Part shown: positions 1 through 13,000 of the stretch, piece by piece | Layout of the letters: each line of letters opens with the position of its first letter | Numbering within the stretch: the first letter of the stretch is position 1 | NCBI RefSeq assembly: GCF_024713975.1 | Contig: NC_091114.1 | Coordinates: 7,288,001-7,352,000 of the forward strand | DNA from: Paralichthys olivaceus | Lineage: Eukaryota; Chordata; Actinopteri; Pleuronectiformes; Paralichthyidae | Direction: 5' to 3' | Length of the DNA: 64,000 nucleotides | Made by a program: the position numbers and the translations under genes | The notes under the pieces: model-generated | The model's input: the letters and a program-made list of their open reading frames with translations, nothing else | Databases searched by the model: none | Told to the model about the DNA's origin: nothing

Positions 1-147
1 GACAATGCCAAAATTTAAAGGGTTCTTCATTGGATCATGCCCCATCTCCAAACACAAGTTCATTCAAACTGGTACAGTTGTAGTCCTGGTAAAATCAAAC
101 CAAACCAACAAACTCACATTCATTTTGTGACATATTCTATTTTTCAG

Positions 148-216
148 AGTCGTGATTTCTTCCTGCTGCTGCAGGTGGAGCCTGCCCAGAGGTCTACAGC
201 TGAAAGCTCAGGTCAG

Positions 217-269
<53 letters not shown>

Positions 270-2465
270 GTATGCACTCATCTGTATGTTTGTGTGTACA
301 CAGGTGTGTATTCTCACTATGTCCTCCAGCCGTCCCCGTCTCTCACCCTCCTTCTGAAGCCTGTGGTCTCCAGAGAGCTGCTGCTGCCCTGCCATCAGCC
401 TATCTTAACTCAGGACCCTGCACCTGATGCCATGCAGACAGTGCAGGTTAGGTTTGAACACACGGTACACACACAGACAGAAGCATTCAGAAAGTAGAAA
501 TACTATAGATCAATGTAGATCACAAATGCGTGTGCTGATACGAGGAACCACAAAAGTATCAACTTTAGAACTGTAGACATTCTGATGTGCTGGTTTGGTG
601 GATACCTGCATGTTTTCTGTCTCTGTTGGGTGTGTCAGAGTTGTCTCACTCAGCTGGACGAGGAGTTTGTGTTCAACCCCCTCTCTCTGAGCACTAACCT
701 CTACCAGCATCTCAAGAGCAGAGGCCTGCTCTCACAGCCGCGCTACCCATACAGGTCAGCGCCATAGACCTGTGTATAAAACATGTAAATAAAAATGGAC
801 TAAGACTGCAGGGGAAGCCAGTGCAGATACCTGAAACCTGTAGTCTCTGAGAAAATGACTGAACATTATTACACTGAGTCTCAATCACTAGTGTCATTAC
901 AGCATGATGTTCATTTTGATGATGATGACGATGATGATGATTGCTGCTTCCAGGCTCCAGCCAACAGCTGTCCTCAGAGACCAGTCGCAACCAGCAGAGG
1001 GCGCTAAACCCACAGCCGGCAGACAGCCTCGACAGGTAAACAACAGAGTTTTATGACAGTGTAAAGGTCATGTTGTGCCTCTTACATCTATGAACACAAC
1101 CATTATGACATGATTAAAGACCAACGTTATATCTGAACCCGGAGCACAAATATTTTTATAAACCTCTGTCCTCCTCACTTCTCACTTCCTTGTCCACTGG
1201 ATGGCAGCGCTCTCCAGATACAGTGAAGCTCTTACTGCTAATACACATACACACAAGTACAGAGTTGATCTTTATGTGAAGGATAATTTTTTTTGCTGAA
1301 GGGAAGTGATGCAGCAAACTGCTGAGGTCTGACCGTCGATGTATTTCAGGTGGTTCGACTTCTTTTCCAACCACAACTCTAACAGCATCTGTTACCTCAG
1401 TGGATGACGTGCAATGCCTCTGAAACAAGTTTAGAATCAGACACGTCTTACTTACTATTTCATTCTCCTGCATTAAAAACCCCACTGAAGTGAGTACAGT
1501 ATTGACAGTAATGTTAGAATAAATTGAGAAAACAGCATTATTTTACTGCTGTAGTCAGTTGAAGGTGGAGCTAGTTTTAACTACTTTAACTGAATTCAGT
1601 TTATATATAGTTTATAGTCCAGTAGGTCCCACCAAAGGACCACAAAGCCTGTGGACTCAAACTTTTATTACCTCTGCGAAGAGGTTTATGTGTTTTATTG
1701 TTGACTCGTCTGTGTGTGAGGGGTTAGGGCAGCATTACACAAAAACTACTGGACCGATTACCATGAATCTTAATATGTTACAATATATGCATCAGCTTGG
1801 GATTTAGACCTATTTGCATTTGATGCATCTCTAACCCATCATTCTTAAAACAGATTGTTGCAGTTCATCCTTCTATGTTAGGCTCTTATGATAACATGCA
1901 AATCGTTCACGACAACAGAGAAACAGGAAATGTGTTCTCTGTTCTGCAGAAGGACACATTTTGTTCTGTTCGTTTTATCCACTGTGGTAACGCTTAGCTG
2001 CATGTATTGTTTATACAAACACTCTGTTATGTCCTTCTCTTGACTTTATCTCTCTTTTGTTCAACCTTATTTGCAGCCTCCCCCTCTTTCTCTTTCTTAT
2101 CTCACTACTTCTTTACCCCTCCTCTCTCCTGCAGTATTCAATACATTAGCTATTTATCGAGTGTTTTCAGAACTTAAATGTATTGTTGTGATTTTGAAAT
2201 CTAAAGGGTGTGCATTGTCTCCATTCAGCCACAAAACCAGAGTCGCCAACTGGGATCAAACAGCAAGGTCAGGGCCACTGTGGCGCCGATGCCCTCGTTC
2301 TCCCTCCACTCTTCCTCCTTCTCCTCTTCCTCCGTCCTGGGGCCTCCGTCTGCGAAGGCCTCCCGTCTGGCTCTGACACTCCTCAGCAGTAGCAGCGGCA
2401 AAAGCCACCGGGCCCCTGCTCCATCTCGACAGGAGGAAGACAATGATGACTCCATGATAATATAG
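148..2465 (+). CDS. m1ap: m1ap-like (meiosis 1 associated protein), 3' part, five coding exons
   Basis: Partial gene running in from before the window. Exons 148-211, 304-446, 639-754, 954-1035 and 2229-2465 (stop) join in one frame through GT-AG introns of 92, 192, 199 and 1193 bp. The translation includes SRDFFLLLQVEPAQ, GVYSHYVLQPSPSLTLLLKP, DEEFVFNPLSLSTNLYQHLK and a serine-rich tail ending EEDNDDSMII. I see no catalytic motif or membrane segment. The name rests mainly on position: in human, M1AP lies tail-to-tail with DOK1, exactly as here, and I could not check residues against M1AP. M1AP is known to be needed for meiotic progression in the male germ line. Intron structure, preserved phase and low repeat content of the exons make it a real gene; only the name is uncertain. 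Confidence 0.6.
1672..1795 (+). repeat. Degenerate interspersed repeat in the last m1ap-like intron
   Basis: The stretch holds a GAAGAGGTTTATGTGTTTT-like segment, then CAAAAACTACTGGACCGATT and CATGAAT. This order (GAGGTT, repeated TCTGT, then 'aaaaactactggacggatt...atgaa') resembles an interspersed repeat I recall as common in teleost genomes. No terminal repeats remain, so class and boundaries are uncertain. Confidence 0.45.
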
Positions 2466-2703
2466 TGAGAGCAACCAGAGGGTGAGTGGGCCGAGAGAGC
2501 AATACAATGACAGTGGGGGGGGGGGAGAGAGAGAGAGAGAGAGGCAGTGAATAACATTCTTAACAAGTCATTTAACATAGAAACACTTTGAAAAGCCAAC
2601 ATGTCAATTCAAAGGGCTTTCCAGTGAGAAACAGTGTAGCACACACGCACGCACACTCAGGCTTGTTAAAGTCACATCTAGCTTGTGTTGTAAGTGTGGT
2701 AAG

Positions 2704-2709
2704 AATAAA
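2704..2709 (+). other. Polyadenylation signal AATAAA of the m1ap-like gene
   Basis: Canonical AATAAA 239 bp after the stop codon at 2463-2465, the first one downstream on this strand. The 3' UTR before it carries a run of 11 G followed by a GA repeat (about 2515-2543). Confidence 0.45.
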
Positions 2710-5700
2710 TAGAGACGAAAAGAAGGTGTGAAAAGAAGCTATAACCACCAAAAGTGCAACGAGTCTATTTTCTGTGTGTGTTTTACAGCTGCCTAATTAC
2801 TCAACAACTTCAAGATGGTGTCCGATTAGCCAAGTGTGTGTGGGCATGTCAGAAGGAAAGTTTCAGTTCACTGCCTTCTTTAGATTGTTTAAAACTTTTT
2901 TTAAAAAGCAGAAGAGAAAATGAAAAGAAGGGAAACAGGATGGACGATGGAAGGAAAAGACTAATAAAGAAATTACCAAAAAATCTGTGGTGTGGGGAGG
3001 TGAGAGAGATTAAAAGCTGATGCATGTATAAAAAGCACCGTCGGTATGCTGCAGCACAGCCACCAACACGCGCAGTAAAACACAAAAATCTCCAAACACA
3101 AAGAGACCAGTGACAGAAATACAACTGAGGGCGTAATAAAGCAGAAGCACAGCAGCTTTGATACTATAGCGACTTATAGACAAACACATATGCACATTCC
3201 TTTTTTCCATTTTGCCCTTAAGTCCCAGTCTGAACACAGCTTCACTGTTTTAATGAGACAGAGAAGAAAGCAGCAGACAGAGGGGCCTCTCTGCTCGCCT
3301 TCACTCCCACAGCAAGCTCTCTCTGTGGGGTTTGAAAGGCACCGGGGTGGAGGGTGGATGGAAGGAGAACAGAGAAAACTGATTTTAAACATGGTAACTT
3401 TACCATAAAGAATTTCCAGTGCGTGTGTGTGTGTTGAGGGGTTAGAGTGCATGCGGTGACACTAGTTGAATTCTGACCAATCGGTGAATATTGTTGATTC
3501 ATGCTCATATGTAGATTCTGGTCATTACAAACATCCATCATCCCTTTTATTAATTTATTACTCGTCAAAGAGCGGTGTCATCCACACCCACACACACACA
3601 CGCTATAGGCTTAATCAGTCTCCCGCCATTCCACCCCCACATTGAACCTTAGGGTCCATGACTTCATGACGTTGTGATGTTGCGGGACTTCCGCATTTCG
3701 CCAAATTACAACCACAACGATGCTTTTGTCTCAGAGGAGAATTCAACTGCACGTCCAAAACTACCCGCTGACATTTTACCCACTTCTCTCTCTCCGTCCT
3801 TTCCTTCCTCACTCAGTACTTCCTTGTTGGTGCTCACCAGCTGAAGATGAGTGTTTGAATCTCAAACATTTGTTCGAACAGAACCACAGCAGCTTCTTTC
3901 TCCCCGCGGCCAGAGTTCCTCCGTTTGACCCACACAGTCAGACACACTCCTCATGAAATGTCACAACTGTGAGACATTAATGGGACGTGACCTACGGCAA
4001 CAAAAGTGTGATTGTTTGTGTTTGCAAATTCATTCAGAGGGGGTTCTTTAAGGTTTGTGGTGAGTCTTCGCCCCTTTTGAGCTTTTCTGTTCTTTGTGGT
4101 TTTACATGACAAACATATTTATCTCAAAGTAGATCAGTCGTGTTCCTGTTCAGCTTTCGTGTCGTCGTGTTTTTAATCTAGTTCACTGTTCTTAAAGGAA
4201 AGAACCTGGATTGAAGTAGTTTGTTCTCTCTGTTAATTCACACCAGTTGCTTAATTTGTGATTCAGCTGTTGTTTGATCTTTTTGTAAGTTCAACATATT
4301 TATATATGTATATTTATTTATTTGTTATAATCAGAGTTGTATGTATGTTAACAGTTTATGAGCTGTGGATTAATAAAAGTTGCTTCGAAACATATCTCAT
4401 CCATTCACCTCCTGCCTGCAGGATGGAAACTGTCACAGATTTACAGAACTATGAAAATAGTTAAAATATAAACGAGTGTATTTATTAATAGATTACACTC
4501 TTATCTTTACAGTCATCAATAGTAATGTGTTCTGAGTCAGAAAACCACGTGTTAAAGGGCAACATTAAAGAAACCGTATAACTAGAAGGTCACTCAGTGC
4601 AGCACATACCTTACCAAGGCAGAAATTCAGAAAAACACCCAATCCTGAATCCTGCAAGAACATAAAATGTACTGGGTTCTTCCCTGATCAATTCTGCATC
4701 GTTCCACTGTGTTTTGTGCTAGTTTTTGTGTCATCATGCCAGCTAACCAACAAACAAAGAAATGCAGATGAAAATATAACCTCAGATTTTGCTCACATCA
4801 AGCTTATTTTTTCTGAAATCAATTTTTGCCAAGGAGGTTATGTTCTATTCAGTGTTTGTTAGTGTTTAAGAGCTAGCAGGACTATTAAAAAACGAGTCAC
4901 TTGATTTCCCTGAAATTATGTGAACGGGCAAGATAGGTGTGTGCACTCTCCAAGCACCGTTCTACTTTATTCAGTTCTGCCAACAATTTAAAAGAGTTAA
5001 AACTTTAAAAGTTCAACACCCCACCCCTCACATCACATTTCGTCAATAAAATAATTCAACATTCATCAGAGAATCAAAGATTAGTGAAATTAGTTGATTC
5101 TGGTGCTGGGACTTGAGATTCATGTTTTAGTCAGTGTTACTTTCAGAAAAGGACACACAAAAGAGTACGCAACCAGAACCAGTCATCACTAACCACCGCA
5201 CAGGAGACAGTTTGTCGCTCGAGTTCAGATTCTTTGTTTCCTGAGGGTGTAGAAATGACCTTTCACTGCACCGTTTTGTCTCATTTTGCAGACGGTGAAC
5301 TCACATCAGCTGATGAACTCAGTTTTCTGTAACTATTCTCGCATGAAGTGTTTTGGATCTTTCCGACCAAACCCTTAAAATAAAGATCTTTTGTGGTCAG
5401 CGGCCTGTCTAAAAAGTGCAGTAATATTTTGTCTATGCCTCATCAGCTTCTGTATCTGAGTCGGGTTAATATTAGTGCTGGGACTTCCTGCTTGATTCGC
5501 ACTGTTCCATTTCCTTCTTTGCAGAATAAAAAACCCTCTGCCAGACTCTAACTGTCTCATAAACTATAATGCACTGTCTCTTTCCTGCGATTGTCGCCAC
5601 TGGACGTACACAAACAGAAAGACAGGGCAGGGACACGAGGCAGTACAAGAGTCACAGTTCAAACACAAGTTACGGGCAGAGAATAATCAACTCTCTCATA

Positions 5701-7017
5701 AGCTGCTGTGAGTAAGAACAGAAAGAGGAAGTGCATCTCAGTGAGGAGGAAGCGAGGAGGTGAAGTCAGGAGGCTGCAGGGACGTGAATTATCATCCCGC
5801 CGACAGAAATCCGAAAAGGTCTCGACTCCTACGCAGGTCTTAAGTCTGGATGTCTGATTTGCTTATTAGCATGTCTTTGCCACAAACTCGTGAATCACTG
5901 TGAAAACCAGTTCCTGTCACCTCATCCGCTCCAGAGGTTAACCATGAACTCGTTATTGTCCTAAAATATTTTCGAGCCACCAAACCAGGCTGGAAACAGA
6001 TAAATATCCCTTTATACACACGTTCCTCTTCATAGGCATTCCCTTTATTTGCAAGAAACGGATCGAGAGTCAGTCATTTCCTTCAGGTACAACTCCGAGA
6101 GCAGAGAATGAGAGAGTGAAAGTCTTTTTTCAGACACACCAGTGAATGGGTTTGTCTACACAGAGCTAAAAATAACAGTTGGTGGTCTCTTGGGTGTCAG
6201 GGTAAGGCAGAGCTGACGAGTCGTCGTTTTCTATCAGACTGTAACGTCAGGTCTCGTATTCTTCATGTTACCATCAGACAACAGATTCAGGAAACACTGC
6301 AGCTGACAGCTGTGAATTTGTTGGGTCGCAACTTTTCGGCAGAGAAAAACCTTTTTTTTGTTTCTTTCAACCTTGCAGCTAATTTGTATTAACAAGCTAA
6401 GGACATAACATATTGTGCTATATGTCAATATGTATATTACAACAAAGTTATTAGGTGTGTGTGTGTGAGAGCAACTCAGCTTCTGACATATCTCGGATCT
6501 CAGCACACATTACGTCCAGTCCCCCTAGTTTCTTATTCATAAAGCTCTGTGATAATCCCGATTTTTTCTTTCTCAAGATGAAACATTTTTGCAGGAGAAG
6601 ATGCACCTGTTTGTTTGTGTGATGTCAAGTCCTCTGTCTGTACGTCTGACGTGACCTTTAAAAAAACAGTCAGCTTCCACAAGAGACCCTGAAAAAGTCA
6701 GAAGGTGATGTCTCTGGTGTTTAACCCCTCGCTGATCCATCTCGTCTCTGCACTGTAAAACTGAAGGACTTTCCAATGACTTGACATTTCTCCAGCTCTT
6801 GGGCTCACAGAGGTGGATCTGAAACTATGAAGTGAGATATGCTTTTTCAGCATGTAGGCACAGATATTAATACCGAGCACACACACACACACAGCACACA
6901 GGCACAATCACACAGGAATACACACAAGGTGATAGGGCAGCAGCGATGCGAGCTGAAGAAACTTGACACCAACAGGGGTGTTCGTACTTTTTCAAACATA
7001 GACTTGTCTGTAGCTGT

Positions 7018-7050
7018 CACACACACACACACACACAGACACACACACAG

Positions 7051-7082
<32 letters not shown>

Positions 7083-7086
7083 AGAC
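7018..7086. repeat. (CA)n microsatellite
   Basis: About 68 bp of CA dinucleotide with a few GACA interruptions, between the m1ap-like gene and dok1. Confidence 0.9.
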
Positions 7087-10037
7087 ATCAGGCAGTCGTT
7101 GAACTGTTTCTGCAGATGTGTAAAAGGTCAAAGCAGATGAGGAGAGAAATGTGAGGAAGGGGTTGGTGACAGAAAGTGAGCAGTTTGTTTTGGTGAAGTT
7201 CTATTTAAATTTGATTCAAGTGATATTTCAAATTAAGAATTGTCTTAAAGCATCTAAATCATGATGAGTTCACAGTCTCCAGAGAAGCCCGGATACTTTC
7301 TGTCAGTATTTGTGTTCAGACTCATCGAAGCTACACAGAAGAAACTCTTTACAGAAGGTCTTTCCACTGTCTCCCTGAGTAAAAGGTGAAGATACCACGC
7401 TCACATGTGTCCGTTAAATACGACGCCACAACCACAAGTTAGTTTTTTAGCTGGAGCTTTGTGCAGAGGCTTGTCGTTAATGTGAGGCTGCCACGCAACA
7501 ACAGGAAGTCAGGGCATCTGAAGCCTAGAAATAGTAGAAACAGTTTTTTTTTAAAACTAGTGCTACAGCTTTGAGTAAATCTACTTCAGTTTAGCACAAA
7601 CTTCTTATCATTATTCACAATATCAAACTAGAATGGTCCCCTTTTGAAACCACATTTAAATTCACTAGATGTTGAAAAAGGGCCGTCCCGTTCACTTCAT
7701 CTGAGCGGCAAAGCATATCGCAGTGTGGCAGTCCAACTTCGTTGACCTTTGACCCCGGATGTTTGCTTTGCATTTGCATATATGTGACCGTGCCCATTAA
7801 GAAAGTAAAAAGACTTTGCTGGACTCGCACCAAAGTTTAATGTTAAATCCTGATGATAAACGCATACGAGAAAAAACATCGAAATGATCGTTATTCCAGT
7901 GAACACACTTAAGAGCAGTGTCTGAAGTGTCATTAGGTTTGTGCTGCTACTATCATTAATAACATCATTACATCTAAAAGTATCACTATTATTATTTTTT
8001 TCATCCTAACAACCAGTCTGAGCTGAAGTGTTATGGTTACACAACTGTTCCTGGTCTCACTCTCCTCTCTGTCCATTCCTCCCCTCACAGTCCTCACACC
8101 GAGTCCTGCTTCTGCTCAAGGTTTCTCCCCCGGTAAAGGGAAGGTTTTTTTTTTTTCTCCTCACACTCGCCAAGTGTTTGCTCATTGTGGGAACTGTCGG
8201 TTTTTTTTAGAATATTATAAAGTCTGCTTTGAGATAAAGTGTGTTGTGATTTGGCCCGAATTGAAAAGTGTCAACCAGAATGTGGTCCAAGTCTTCAGCG
8301 CACACACACACACACACACACACACACCAGACTGAGTAGGTAGCTTGTTTTGGACATGTTAACAAGGAACTGATGAGTTATATAAAGAAGCATAAAAACA
8401 GCACCACCATGCGTGTGTGTGTGTGTGCGTGTGAGTGTGTGTGTGTGTGCGCTCTTTCCCCCATCGAGCCTTTTCAATAAGTTCACCCTGAGTTTAATGA
8501 GAAAGGCAGAAGTTCTGTTTTTCTTCCCTCTTCTCTGCAAGTCACTTAGTTTTTTAGAGACGTTTCCTGTCCAGAAAGTTCTCCAGCAGCAGGTGGGGGG
8601 GATAAAAGAGAGGGACAAGTAAGGATGAAGAGCAGTGGCGGCGGCGGCGGCGGCAGTGAAGGGAACAGTTTGTACTGGTTTGTAAGCCAACCAGACGCAG
8701 ACAGGTTCATGCAGCCAGCATTCATCACGTCAGCCTCTTTTTCATCTGCTCTCTGCTCATTTACATCCCTTTCTTTTCCCCGTCCTCATCCTCAGCTCAG
8801 GATAATCACCAACATGTTACCCCTTTTCTCCGCTGCATTTTTTCCCTCCCTCTTCCCATTTTCGCTGCAGTTGAAATGCACGGCGTGTCCGACACGAACA
8901 GGCCGCCATTAACTGTCACCACGGCAACCCGACAACAGAATTAACGCAGGGAGGAAAAGAAAGGAAGCAAGAAAGACAGGAAAAGTAAGAAAGGATGTCT
9001 TTGTTTCGTTTTTCGAGGCTCAACTTTAACGGTGCGATTAAGTGGTTGGAAACCGCCTGTAACAACAAAAACAGAGCGTGGCTGAGGGAGGGAAGTGAAG
9101 GATGAGGTCAGACTGTTTCACTGTCCCGCTCGCTCCAGAACAGAAAAGTCTTTTCAAACACAAGATAACTGTGTCTAATTGGCTCACGATGAGATAAAAC
9201 ACACAGGGGAAGCAGTGATGCTGCATTTAGGGGAGTCTGTTGCTTTATGTTGTCAGAGAAATTTTTATTTTTAGTTATATTCACAGACAGCACAGCTGTA
9301 CTGACACATTACAGGGGGTTGGTTAGTTTACTCTGTACATAGAAACATAAAATTATATTATCTTGTGCAGGAAGTGGCCACTTTAAATCTAAAGCTCCTT
9401 TATGAACCTTGTACGTCAACATAGGGTCCTAAAATCCCACTTTCATGCTTCCTCCAAAACAGGAACAGAGAAGTTTTTCCAACATGTGGATCTGAAGGTG
9501 CAACCACCTCACATATTAGTGTTCTGGGCTGAAAATGTTCTATATCTCTCTTTATTTTGGTGGGATTTGAGATAAGTCATCAGTCCAGAGAACAAAAAAG
9601 TTCCAAGTCCAAGGCACGCAAAAAAAAAAAAAAAGCTCCAAAGAACAGCTCGTTGTCGTCACATTGTCCCAAACTGCGGAGAAACAGTAAAGCAACAGTT
9701 TCCCAGTCACTTCATACCAAGCCGCTCTCTCAGCTTGTTGCAGTGAAGCCTGTAGGCCGAGCTCTTTTTGGCAAATCCATAAGGTTTCTGTTTCTCCGAC
9801 TACACTGTGGCTTCGTACACCAATTATGGGTTTCGCCATACAAACACTCACTCTCCCTCTTTCTTAAACACACACACACACACACACAGAGGGTGGCCCG
9901 ACGACGGTTGCATAAAATACCATCATGATGTGGTTTTCTCATAGTTGTGAGCTAATCCACAGCAAAGGGATCGATTGTCTCAAATAATTAATCCAGTCCA
10001 AAGACGGAAGAAATGAGAAAATGTGCTTAGTTCTCAT

Positions 10038-10043
10038 TTTATT
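10038..10043 (-). other. Possible polyadenylation signal of dok1
   Basis: AATAAA on the minus strand, about 57 bp past the dok1 stop codon. Another minus-strand AATAAA lies near 9553. A longer 3' UTR using a more distal site is equally possible. Confidence 0.35.
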
Positions 10044-10099
10044 CTTCATCTCTTTTTTAAAAGGATAAAAATGTTCAGTCCACTTCTAGAATAAAGATG

Positions 10100-13000
10100 T
10101 TAAATATCTCCCAAGTTGTCATAGATAACATCAGGTGGTCTCACTGGCACCTGCTGGTGCTGGCTACACCAGGAGCTCACAGGCTTCTGTTTGGACACCT
10201 CACTGTACAGCTCATTCCCTTTTCCTCTTCTTCCCAAACTGTTGTTGTTGTTCATATTACCGCAATGTTTCCCAGGGGGCAGTGGAACTGGCTCCTTCCG
10301 ACTGAATATGTCCCTTCCTGGTTTGGGAGCAGTGACCGGTTTTCGCCCCCTCACAGCTGCCGGAGGATGCGCTGTGACACGGCTCGGGCTGAGCTGCGGC
10401 GGGGAGTGTCCGAGGGACGGGGTGCTGTAATGCCCCTCCAGTCCTGACGGGGCCACAACCGCTTCCTGTCTTTTCTGGCTGTGAGGCTCCAAACGGGCCT
10501 CACTGTAAATAGTTATCTCTAAACTCGTGGGTGCGCTCACGCATCCTTTGGCGCAGCCCTCAGGTTCATCGTATATGTGCTCCAAGGGAACAGCAGGAGG
10601 TGACGCAGCGCCCTCTGCTTGGCCTCCAGGGGGTCGCCTGTTACTGTTCAACCCTCTTCCCGCCCCCCTTCCTCCCCCTGCCACCCCGTTCAGACTCAGA
10701 CCACTTGTTTTCTGAAGTAACTCCAGGCTGATCTGGTCGTACACATGTGAATACAGGTCAGGTGGCTTCCTGTGGTGATGATCCCCTTGGATGCCACCAC
10801 CTGCCGAGGCCTCATCTCCCACAGGTCGGAGTCGTGGGGTGGGCACTGGAGGGGTGGATGAGTTGCTAGCTTGGTTCTGCCCCTTGATGCTGTCCACCGG
10901 GTCTGAGTATAGGCAGTCAGCACCATACAGAGGCAGACGGACCGAGTCAGCTGGCTCAGAATAAAGTCCTGTGTGTTCAGCTGAGGAAAGACCTTTTCCT
11001 GCCGAGTGCCAAGCCCCTCCCCCTCCCAAACCCCCCAACATGGCTGGTGGTTCTGGTAAACTCCTGCCTTTATGTCCTGCTGCTGCTCCTGCTGCTGCTC
11101 CACCTCCCTGCCCTCTTCCTGCTCCACTTCCTGCTCCACTTCCCCCTCCGTCTCCCACCTCTCTCTTCCCCAGCACGCCGTCAGCAGACCCCGGCTTGCT
11201 GCCGCCTGAATCGCCGTCCGCCTCTCGACTGCTGCAGCTGCTGCTGTCGCCGCTCCCCGTCACGGTGGCAGCATTGCGTATGTGCTGCAGCGACAAGGGG
11301 CAGTCTGGGTCGGAGTTGAAGGGGCCGCTGAGGTGGCGCTCCTCCGCCTGAGCCTTTTGGGACTGGATGGCCTGGTTCACCAGCATGAAGATCTCGTTGC
11401 CTTGCTTGGTTTCGAAGGTGAAGTTGCCGGGGCCCGAGTCGCAGCGCCGACCAGCCTCGAATGAAAACATTACCTGTGGAGTGAGGGACAAATTACGGCA
11501 AGTTAACAGAGTTGAATGTGTGTCCCAGTTCATGTGACTGAATACATATCTACATATAACAAGCTTCCTCATCCTGCTTGTCAGCTGTTGTCAAAAATCA
11601 TTTCTCAACAGTACCCACCCGGTCTCTCCCGTATCTCCTCAGCAGCTTGTAGGGCCATACCAGGACGTTCCTCTTGGTCATCGGCTCCTTCAAGATCAAG
11701 ACGTCGCTTTCGGCTTTCAGCCAGTAGCTCCCCGCCAGCCCGCTGCGCTCCGACGCCTCGGTGCGCTGAACGCTCACCCAGAACTCGTTCACTGCGAGGA
11801 GAGGATGAGGGATATGCTTAACTCATATGTTGATTAAATTCTTTTTTCTTCTATAATGCAACGTTTTCTTGAAATCTTGAAATAATGTTAGTCTGTCTTA
11901 TCCTCACCTTGATCTCTGGTGTAGTAGATGAGGTTTTCAGACATCTGCATGTCCTGGGGTCCTCCATTAGAGTCTGCGACCGTACTGCCGCTGCTTCCGC
12001 TGCCTCCCTGTGGACAAAGACACACAGAAGCTGCTATCAGAAATGCACTAAACTCCGGAAAATCTCTGGACATGATGTCCGAGTAAGGGGAGTTTCTCCT
12101 GCTGGCCCTTTAGTTCAAAACTCTGGATAATGTCCCGAATGAGCTCACTTGAGAAAACAGCAGGAGATTCTCCGAAGGATTCACCGCAAGCAAGAGGTTG
12201 CGTTGAGGATGTTTCTCACATGCAACTGATGCAAAACAGAAAAAAAAATAATACAAACTTCTGAGGATGAAAAAGTTGTGCTATACACGAAGAGGTCACT
12301 GACTTAGATGTCAAGAGAGCTTTTGGTGTTGAGAGCTGATGTGCTGAAAACAAAAACGCGTGATCTCTACAGCAGAATAAATACCTACATCCTGCCTCTG
12401 TCTGCTGCACCACCACTCGTCTGAACCCTTTATTCTTCAACTTACATGCAGAAGTTTGCTCTTCAGATTATAGAGATAAAGAAGCGGGGAGCTTTCAGTA
12501 TGAACACGAAACAGGACAGAGAAAGAGCGATATAATGAAAGGGAGAGAGAATGAAGAGTTAGTGTTAGTGTGTGCAACAGTGAGTGAAGCGGCTGAAGTC
12601 TTCCTCCAGGAAACTCCCTCTGGTTTCCTTTCTGCAGATATGTTATGTTCATGTGTATGTGCGTGTTAGCTCACACAATAGTTGTGGCCTGCGAGGACCC
12701 TCCGGGGCATTGTGGGAACATTTGGCAGACTGACGCAGACATTGTTTAAAAAAATAAAAAAAATTTAAAGCAGCAGTTCTTTCCTAACAAATTCAGAATA
12801 TTTCTTTGTTTGAATTCACAAAATGAGACAATGAGAGCACAAACTCATGTTAAAGACACGCATCGGCCCATGTCTGTGCGCAGTGTCACTGACTGCAAAC
12901 ACTGTTTAAAGCAAACACACAATGGCATCAGTCAACCTGCCTTGTATGACACACACATCCACATGCCTGAAGCTAAAGGAGGGGGAAAAGAGAAGACATA

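Larger units (their letters stand above)
2466..10099. other. Convergent intergenic region, m1ap-like to dok1
   Basis: No exon could be supported on either strand in this 7.6 kb. It holds the 3' UTRs of both flanking genes, CA/TG microsatellites (7018-7086, 8301-8327, 8411-8450, 9869-9888), a GGC trinucleotide tract at about 8634-8655, and an A-run at 9620-9634. The short open frames here run through simple repeats or lack splice partners and were treated as chance. Confidence 0.6.

Noticed and set aside
216-303. Open frames rich in Cys-Val or Thr-His repeats
   Set aside because: They are translations of TG/CA microsatellites. The same artefact recurs at each long CA/TG tract (for example 43432-43522 and 55695-55792) and none has splice or homology support.
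8625-8912. Gly-run frame starting MKSSGGGGGG
   Set aside because: The glycine run comes from a GGC trinucleotide repeat, and the rest has no recognisable domain or splice context.
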